DNA of 37,111 bases from Oscillospiraceae bacterium. GTDB taxonomy: Bacteria > Bacillota > Clostridia > Oscillospirales > JAAYXM01. Below are positions 25,745 through 34,200 of the stretch, piece by piece (position 1 is the stretch's first letter; the number at the start of each line of letters is the position of its first letter). The position numbers were made by a program, and so were the translations under genes. The stretch spans positions 1 to 37,111 of the forward strand of contig JAFSIZ010000046.1 of NCBI GenBank assembly GCA_017439555.1. The letters run 5' to 3'. The notes under the pieces are model-generated. The model did no database searches, had not been told where the DNA came from, and was given only the letters and a program-made list of their open reading frames with translations.

Positions 25745-25773
25745 TTGATTGAAATGAAATTTTGCGGTATACT
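25745..25773 (+). promoter_or_regulatory. Promoter of hflX
   Basis: -35 TTGATT (25745-25750), a 17-base spacer and -10 TATACT (25768-25773). The start of transcription would be near 25780, about 24 bases before the hflX ATG. The promoter is back-to-back with that of addBA. Confidence 0.7.
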
Positions 25774-25803
25774 GTTAGATGTATAAAATATGCGGAGGTT
25801 TCA

Positions 25804-27084
25804 ATGGAAGACCAGAAAAAAGAACTTATCGAACGCGCAGTTCTTATCGGACTCGATGCCGACATATATCCCGAGAGCGAGGCTGTCACAGAAAGCACGA
25901 TGGACGAGCTCTCCGAGCTTCTTATGACCGCCGGCGGCGAAGAGGCAGGCAGGGTTATCCAGCATCGTCAGAGCCCTGAGCCCAAGACGCTCATCGGCAC
26001 AGGCAAGGCACAGGAAATTGCCGAATTCATTTCCGCAAACAATATCAGCCTTGCCGTGTTTGACAACGAGCTCTCACCTGCCCAGACAAAGAACCTCGAG
26101 GATATTCTCGGTGTTCGCGTCATCGACCGCTCGACACTCATTCTCGACATTTTTGCAAGCCGTGCACAGACGCGCGAAGGTCGTCTCCAGGTCGAGCTTG
26201 CGCAATATAAATATATCCTGCCGCGCCTCGTCGGAAGCTTTTCGGCGCTTTCCCGTCTCGGCGGAGGCATCGGTACTCGCGGCCCGGGCGAAACAAAGCT
26301 CGAAACGGACAGACGTCATATCCGCCGCCGCATTGCTAAAATTGAAGACGAGCTTGAAACAGTTATGCGCACAAGAAACGAGCAACGCCGCGCAAGAACA
26401 AAGCGTGAGATACCGACAGTTGCGCTCATCGGCTACACAAACGCCGGAAAATCAACGCTCCTGAATGCACTGACAGGTTCTGATATCCATGCGGCAAACC
26501 GCCTGTTTGACACACTTGATACAACAACGCGAAAATTCCCCGTCAATGACACGGCAGAGATTCTTCTTTCCGACACTGTCGGCTTTATCAGAAAGCTTCC
26601 TCATCATCTGACAAAAGCCTTCCGTGCAACGCTTGAGGAGCTTTTATACGCAGACCTGCTTCTCCATGTTGTTGATGCTTCAAACCCCGAGATGGCGGCT
26701 CACGGACTCGTTGTCGAGCAGGTAATACGCGATCTTGGTGCAGACAACATTCCGCGTCTCACAGTCTTCAACAAATGCGATCTCGTTTCTGACAGGTCCA
26801 TATTTGAAAACGGAGCCGACTCTGCCTGTATTTCCGCAGTGACCGGAGAAGGCTTTGGCGAGCTGAAGGCGAAAATATGCCATATGCTCTCGCTTTCCTC
26901 CCGCAAGGCAGATTTCGAAATCCCCTATTCAAAATCGGCACTTCTCGATATTCTCCACCGCGAAGCAAAGGTTATCTCGGTCGAATATCTTGACGCGCAT
27001 ATAGCGGTCACCGCAACGGTTGACGACCGCATCTACGGACTGATACTCCACGAGCTCGGAGGTGATATGAATGACAAGCTTTAA
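25804..27084 (+). CDS. hflX: GTPase HflX
   Basis: A 426-residue ribosome-associated GTPase that splits stalled or stress-damaged ribosomes. The N-terminal HflX domain has TLIGTGKAQEIAEF and the glycine-rich GGGIGTRGPGETKLETDRR linker. The G domain has GYTNAGKST (210-218, G1), DTVGFIRKLPHHL (about 257, G3) and FNKCD (about 321-325, G4). ATG 25804 follows GGAGG at 25794-25798; the longer reading from 25762 would run through the promoter. The next gene begins 14 bp before the hflX stop, so the two are coupled. Confidence 0.96.
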   Translation: MEDQKKELIERAVLIGLDADIYPESEAVTESTMDELSELLMTAGGEEAGRVIQHRQSPEPKTLIGTGKAQEIAEFISANNISLAVFDNELSPAQTKNLEDILGVRVIDRSTLILDIFASRAQTREGRLQVELAQYKYILPRLVGSFSALSRLGGGIGTRGPGETKLETDRRHIRRRIAKIEDELETVMRTRNEQRRARTKREIPTVALIGYTNAGKSTLLNALTGSDIHAANRLFDTLDTTTRKFPVNDTAEILLSDTVGFIRKLPHHLTKAFRATLEELLYADLLLHVVDASNPEMAAHGLVVEQVIRDLGADNIPRLTVFNKCDLVSDRSIFENGADSACISAVTGEGFGELKAKICHMLSLSSRKADFEIPYSKSALLDILHREAKVISVEYLDAHIAVTATVDDRIYGLILHELGGDMNDKL

Positions 27085-27697
27085 AATTCCGGCACACGAT
27101 GGCATAGACGAATTCACAGAAAAGCGCTCGCGCTTTATCGGATATGTAAAATATACTCCGACAGAAGAGGAGGCTCTTGCTTTCATCGCAGAGCAGAATG
27201 AAAAGCATAAGGCAGCAGGACACAATGTCTATGCCTATTCAATCCGCAACAACAATATAATGCGCTATTCCGACAATGGAGAGCCACAGGGCACTGCTGG
27301 ACTTCCTGTGCTCGATGTTTTCCGCAAGGCTGAAATCTTCGATTTCTGCTGTGTGGTCACTCGCTATTTCGGCGGAATCCTCCTCGGAACAGGAGGGCTC
27401 GTCCGCGCATATTCCCACGCGGCAAAAATCGCGCTTGACGCGGCAGGCATCGCCGTTATGCGTCTCTGGACAGACGGAAAGATGTGCATCCCCTATAATC
27501 TGTTTGAGATCGTGCAGAAAGCGATCGTTGAGCTCGGTGCAAAAATTCAGGATACTGACTATGGCGCTGAGGTAACGATAAGCTTTCTCATCCCGACAGA
27601 GGAATTCGAGCCTCTCGCCGCAAAGATATTCGACATCACATCAGGTCGAGTTCTCACCCGACGCGGCGAGGACAGATTTATGGCAGTTGCAGAATAA
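27071..27697 (+). CDS. YigZ/IMPACT-family protein
   Basis: A 208-residue cytoplasmic protein of the YigZ (UPF0029/IMPACT) family. The N-terminal domain (about 10-120) has the family signature YSDNGEPQGTAGLPVL and VVTRYFGGILLGTGGLVRAY. The C-terminal domain (about 135-200) is the small DUF1949-type ferredoxin-like fold. The eukaryotic relative IMPACT regulates translation via GCN1; the bacterial role is not settled, though a ribosome link is plausible given coupling to hflX. The ATG overlaps the hflX end by 14 bp, with GGAGGTGAT as ribosome site. Confidence 0.93.
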   Translation: MTSFKIPAHDGIDEFTEKRSRFIGYVKYTPTEEEALAFIAEQNEKHKAAGHNVYAYSIRNNNIMRYSDNGEPQGTAGLPVLDVFRKAEIFDFCCVVTRYFGGILLGTGGLVRAYSHAAKIALDAAGIAVMRLWTDGKMCIPYNLFEIVQKAIVELGAKIQDTDYGAEVTISFLIPTEEFEPLAAKIFDITSGRVLTRRGEDRFMAVAE

Positions 27698-27728
27698 AAA
27701 TTTTTATATATTCAAAGGAGAGATTACC

Positions 27729-28136
27729 ATGAAAAAATCACTTTCACTGTTTCTTGTCGCGCTTATGCTTTTCGCATTATCAGCCTGCGAAAGCTCACAG
27801 AAAGACTTTGACGCCCTGCGCGAACGCGTTTCGGCAGCGGGATACACCGTCAGCGATGCATATGTTGACGCTTCATTCGAAGGCGTTGTCACAGCCTTTG
27901 CGGTCAAGGTAAATTTCGATGCAAACACAGTCGCAACCATTCCGATAATACTTACAAAAAGCGAAAGCGCAGCAAAGAAGAACTGCGAGATGTTCGGCGA
28001 AGACAGCATTAAACAGCCGATACAGAACGGAAAGATCTTCTCATATCCCGGGAAGGACTATCCCGAGGATGTGCTCAATCTTGTCCACGCAATCGTGAAC
28101 GGCGAGGATATTCCCCTGAACCCTTCCGCCGAATAA
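27729..28136 (+). CDS. Small lipoprotein of unknown function
   Basis: A 135-residue lipoprotein. The signal peptide has two Lys, a hydrophobic stretch (LFLVALMLFA) and a lipobox LSAC with the acylated Cys at position 20, leaving about 115 mature residues at the outer face of the membrane. The mature part alternates short strands and helices, and I do not recognise the family. ATG 27729 has AAAGGAGAG in front; a longer frame from 27687 would overlap the upstream gene without a signal-peptide start. It lies 31 bp behind the YigZ-family gene and ahead of a strong terminator, so it is probably the last gene of the hflX unit. Confidence 0.85.
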   Translation: MKKSLSLFLVALMLFALSACESSQKDFDALRERVSAAGYTVSDAYVDASFEGVVTAFAVKVNFDANTVATIPIILTKSESAAKKNCEMFGEDSIKQPIQNGKIFSYPGKDYPEDVLNLVHAIVNGEDIPLNPSAE

Positions 28137-28170
28137 AACCAACCGCTTTTCAACAGAAATACCGAAAACA

Positions 28171-28207
28171 TAAAAATATCCACGTGCTTTGCACGTGGAT
28201 ATTTTTA
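28171..28207. terminator. Bidirectional terminator between lipoprotein and giant surface-protein genes
   Basis: A perfect 17-bp stem (28171-28187 with 28191-28207) with a TTT loop and A/T runs at both ends. It serves the hflX-lipoprotein unit from the left and the giant gene from the right; its right arm ends 1 base before that gene's stop codon at 28209. Confidence 0.95.
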
Positions 28208-28208
28208 T

Positions 28209-31200
28209 TTATTTGTTAAAATACTTGCTGTAGATTCTTGCGCCGTCCGATACACTTTTGTTGTCAATTTTTACACCACGGTCTATAAGACGCTTGATGA
28301 GCACGGCAACCTCTGCACGTGTTGTGTAATCCAACGGTGCTATTTCGCCGTTCTTTCCGTTGACATAGCTGAAATCTATAAGGATTTGGACTGCAGTCTT
28401 GGCATAGCTCGAAACATCATCAAAGCTGTATTTCGAACTTTCCGGAGGAAGAACCACTGTATTCGGATCTGCCGGGAGACCGCCGCCTGCCGGAGGACAA
28501 CCCATTGCACGGTATATCATCACCATCATATCCTGACGTGTGAGGAAATTGCGAGGTGCAAACTTATTGTCTCCCATACCGCTTACAAGACCTGTATCAC
28601 GCGCGATTGCAAGCTCATTCGCAAAATAATCGGTATCAAGCACATCCGAGAAATTTTCACCTGTATATCCGCTAAGCTTGAACGCGCGCACCATAAGAAC
28701 CGCGAAATCTGCGCGTGTTATGTTCGCAGCAGGCGAGAATGTGTTCTCGCTTGTGCCCTTTATGATTCCTTCGTCTGCAAGGGCGTTGATGGAATCAGCC
28801 GCCCATGCGTGAGCGCCGAGGTCAACGAAGCGAACGTTTTCTGTTTCTCCGTCATCCTTTGACGGACCGCCCGGGAGGTCGGTCCCTACATCGGTCTTAT
28901 CGTCTTCAACCGGTGTTGACGGTGTCGGAGTCGTCGGTGCAGAAGCTCCGCTGTCGGATGCTGCGCCGCTTCCCTGACCTGTTGTTGAACCATATACCGT
29001 TATATCGAAATGGACTGTTTTCTCTCTGCCATCGCTGTCAACCGCAGTTACCACAACATGGTTTTTGCCGACCTGCGAAGCTGACGGCTTCCACGTTATA
29101 ACACCCGTAATCTCATCCAGAGCCATTCCGCGCGGCAGACTTGTGCCGACATATTTTACAGTCTTTCCTTCAAGTGGGCTTTCCGCGTTGAGGTCTATCG
29201 TGACAGAGCTTTGTGACGACGATGACATATCTGATGCTATCGGATCGAATACCGGAAGGTTTTCATCCACAAATGACATCGGAATTTCAAACCTCTGATT
29301 CGGCGCAATATCATAGATATATCCGCTTTCAAAATCAGTTGTATCTCTGTGTCCGCGGATGAGTGATATCGTTCCTATATCAAGCCTTATTGTTCCGTCG
29401 CCGTTATCGCTTGCACCTTCGATTTTATAGACAGCATTGCGCACGCCATCGTTTGCTATGTTGATATATTTTCCGGAAAGCTTTTCTATGTCTTCGCAAT
29501 CCATATTTACATCTATATAGTTCTCAAACGAAAGCTCTTTCTGATAGCCTGCAACAGTACCCTTGATGCTTGCCGGCGCATTTGTCGCCTCACCGATGAT
29601 GTCGCCGTCTGTGACATAGCGATAGATAACCTCACCCTCTGCGTTCACACTGTAGACACCGACAATTCCGCGGAATGAGAACACATCGCCGACGTTATAT
29701 GTAACTGCGTTGTTCGTTGCATAGACAACATAATCAACTCTTCCCGATGTATGTGTCACCTTGACGGCGCGGACCGCATCGTTTTCGCTTTCCTCACCAT
29801 CCGATACCGTGACATCGACGGCTTCTATATCACTCAAATATCTCTCGTTTTTATAGGGTTCAAGAACTGTTGTGAAGGTCGTGTCGAGGTTCTTGCCCTT
29901 TCTGTGGACGAGGACATAGTCGAGTGTCTTCGGAAGCCCCGTATTTCTCGAGCTCTGCGGCACATAGCCGCCGACGATTGCAACCTCACTCGGAACGAAA
30001 TCGTTGACCTGCGTCATGCGGAGCTTTATTCCCCTTGAATCACGGATTGCACCGCGATAATCCCTGACATCGAATTCAACTGATATATCCTTGCTTTCGG
30101 GAGCCGCATCACGCCTTACCTTGCCCATCCAGCTGTATCCTCTCGGATATACCGTTTCATATGAGCCGACATACGGCGAGTTCGGATCCTCGCCGACAGG
30201 CCAGTTGACATCTGCATATGAGCCGACATACGGCGTGTTCGGTGTTCCGTCCTCCGTCTGGTAGGAGAGGTTGATTCCCTCTATCGGATATGCATTTTCT
30301 GCCTGGGAATGGAAGCTGTAGGTATGAGTGTCGCCACCTTTGATGCGGAAGAAATCAACCGTATAGGAAACATCGTCATTGGCTTCAATCATAACTGCCG
30401 TTCTGCGATATTCTTCGGCCGCATCATAGGCATTCGGCGCCTCGATATCCATAACCTTGACCTTGCCCGTATCCTCGAAATGGAGCGGATAAGCACCGGT
30501 TACAGCCTTCTGCTCACGCTCATTGACAGTTACCGTATTGTGTGAAACAGTTGTTCTGACCCACTGCCAACGGTTCGGCTGGAAGCCCGTGAGCTCGGGG
30601 TATCCTGTATCGGGAGCGATGTTGAGCCCATATGCATCCATTCCGAGATGCAGCATCTGTGCGTGGCCGTGGCCTGTTGTTCTTCCGAAATACATCCATA
30701 TATCGCGCAGAGTGTTCTGTTCTGTCGCGGTTGTTACTTTATTGGTTTTCACACCGCCGCGAAGCACCGCAAATCCAAAGCCCGTCATTATTTCGCTTTC
30801 TTGCCTGAAATCCTTGTCTATATATTCTTCGATTTCCTTCTGAATCGACTCGGGATTTCTGACATACATACCATAGTTGAGCCCGTCTGTCGAATATCCG
30901 TTTCTCATATATATATGATTTGCAAGCTTCGGGCCATATACAGTATCCTTGAGGAACTGGAACGCCGTCGTGTAAAGGCTTGTTCCCGTGATGATATTGA
31001 GGCTTGCAACACCTCCCGTATCACCTATTTCTACTGTGTGTGACTCAGTCAGAAGGACAGGCATAAACGATGTGAACATCTGCGTGAACTTGACATTCTT
31101 ATAAAGGTCGAAGTCTCCCTCACCCTTATAGAGCGCAAGCATTTCCGCAATCTGATACATACGCGAAATCCAGACGCTGTTATAGTTCGGAGCAGCCTCG

Positions 31201-34200
31201 TCGCCCATACCGTCGCGGTCTATGACATCGATAAGCTTCGTCATAAGGTCGCCGCCCGTGCTTTCGCGGACTGCTGTCGTTGTGTTCGTCGCATATACCC
31301 ATTCGATCATTTCGCTTGTCAGCGGCTCGCGGTCACGGACTATTGCCGCCGTTGCAAGAGCGAGCTGATGCATACCAAAGTTGCCCTGGATATCGCGGCG
31401 CTGCATTGCATAATAGGTTTCATCGAGAATTCCACGTTCCCAGTTGTCCCAGATTTTATCGCCTGTGGACTTGTCGTTTTCAAGCCCCCATTTCTTCGCA
31501 TTTTCAGAAAGGAATTTGACAAGCTGTGGGTCATCCTTCATCGGGAAGAACGCATCGCAAGCGAGAGCCAACTTCTGTGCATAGTCGGAATCGTCTATTC
31601 TTCCGTGGAGCTTTCCGAGACCGCTTCCGCCGTCGCTCGACGGATACGCCTTGTTGTATACCGAGAAATCATAGCCCGGGAAGAGGTCTGCCATTCTGTC
31701 GAGAATAATTGCGCCCGCTCTTCCGTATTTCGGATCATCCGTAAATACATATGCACGCGAGTTGAAGAGTATCGCATTATATACTTCGCTGAAATAGTTC
31801 CAGAGATATGTACCGATATACATATGCTCTTCCTTGACTCCGTTTGAATATACTCTTCCTGTCCTGTAGCCGAAGCCGTCATCTACACCCCAGGTTTTTC
31901 CGTCAACCGTATAATAGTTTCCGTCCTCGTCCTTTCTCAGCGGATCCTTGTTATATGTGTCGCTTGTCGGATCTTGCCAGAGCTCGGGATAAAGATCGTT
32001 TCTGAGGTAGTCTGTCTTTCCATCCGTCTCCTCACGAAGCTTATCATTCGCCTCCCGGGCACGGTCTGCATCGTAATAGCCTGCCTGATCGCGTCCGAGC
32101 TCGTAGAGCTTTTCAAAGTCATTGGATGGGAAGAGACGTTTACATTCAGGGCACTGTATCTTCCATGGCATATTTACTATGTCATAGACCCAGCCTCCTG
32201 TTGTTCCGTTGCCGTAGGTTGCTATAACATCAACTCCGCAGTAGCGGCACAGCTTATATTCGGGATCATCGAGACGCCCCGGACGGATTGTTATGGGAAT
32301 ACCCTGACCGGGCATTGAATAATAGATCGTCTCAACCTGATCGAGATATTTCTCTGCTTTGTCATATTCCGCATCCGCAGCTTGCTTTGCCCAGCTGTAT
32401 TTTTTGATGTTTTCCCTGACGACCTCACGCATATCATATGTGTAATATGTCGGCTCGGTTTTGCGGTCATCAACGATAACCTCAACCTCGACCTCTGCGC
32501 TTATTTCCTCGCCCTTGAAATTTGCAGTTGCGGAAATCACCGCGCTTCCTGTCGCAAGTCCTGTGACCTTTCCATTCTCGTCAATAGATACAATACCTTC
32601 GACATCTGCCGTGTAGGTCACGTCTGCATTCGGAATAACGAGAACATTTCCGCTGTTCATCGTGACTTTCCATTCAAGCTCCGCCTTCTGGTCAACATAT
32701 ATCGGCGAGGTGAGGCTGAGCTTTTCTTCCTTTATTCCCGTATTGTCACGAGCTGTAATCTCCTTCGTTGCAGAAACGGTTTTGCCCGTGTCATCCGTAA
32801 CAGTTACGCTCACTGTCGCAACGCCGTCGCCTACAGCTTTTATCTTCCCGTCATCGGTTATGACAACCGCATCGGGATTTGATGATGTGAGATTGATTTC
32901 ATATGAGCCGGGAGTGAGGGCGGAGCCGTCAAGTCTCGTTGCCGTCAGCTCAACATTTGCAATTTCGCCGAATTCAAGCTCATCCTTATCTATCGCAATA
33001 TTTGCATAGTGCATTCCGTTGACGCCATAAAGCGTGAGCATCTTCGGATTGATGTATCCGCCGCGTCCGCCGTCGTTGCGCTTGAAGACGAGAATATATT
33101 CTCCCGCCGCATCAAACTCGAGATCACCGAGTTCTATCTTCTTCGCGTGGTATGTATCCGTTGCTTCCGCATCGAGATAATCGACGGTTGCAATCAGGTT
33201 TTCTTCAGAAAGAAGTGCACCGATTTCTTCCTTCGTGTCGGAGCTTTCGTTTTTCGGGATGATATGGATATCGCTTGCGGATGCCGCGCGGTAGTATGTC
33301 GAATACAGGAATTCCGCAATATATCTTCCTGCCGCCGGAATTTTTATATCGAATGCGAGCCAATCGCCGTCTTTTGGCATCTGCAGACGCAGATAGTTTG
33401 TCGGAGCTTCGACACTGCCTGCATACATAAAGACCGCATATTTCTCGGGAATCCAGCTCGGGCCTGAGACATTATACTGCCAGTTCCCTTCACCTGAAAG
33501 ACCTGTATCAGCATAGGTTATTCCTCGGATGTCTTCCTTTCGGTCGGTTACAGGGAAGCCTTCAACCGGATTTCCGATAGGATCCCACGCCGCATTTCTC
33601 TCAAAGAAGCGATATTCTGCATCCGCACCCGAAAGCGGAGTCGGGAGCTTCGTCACCGTGTATTCCTTTGATATGGAAAGCTTTGCTCCGTCAAGCTCGA
33701 TATCCGCCGTTACCGTTGTTGTTCCGAGTGTCCTGAGCTTCAGCGCATTTCCCTTTTCGGGAGCTTCCGCAACTTCGGGATTTGAGCTTGTAAACTTGAC
33801 CGTCGCAAGATTCATATCCGCTTCCGTTCCATCGGAAAGAATGCCCGAAAGCGTTATCTTACCCGCTTCGGAAATATCCATATCTGCGCTCATAAGCCAA
33901 AGCTTATCTCCGCCGTCAAGGATGATGTTTCCGGCAATCGCATATGCATCGCCCGAGCTTCTCGGAGCGCGGAACGCGACTCTGTTCATACCTTTTTTGA
34001 GGTTTACGTTTGCAACATAGGAAGGTTCTGCATTTAATGTCTTATAATTATCAGCCTTTGCATCAAGCGTATTGAAGCTTCCGACGAGATATGCATCCTC
34101 AATCGGTGAATCCGTCTTGTCTCCATCCGAGACATATACGCCGACATCGCATCCGCCTGTATGCATACCGTGTTCGACATACATCGAATAAATTCCTTCA

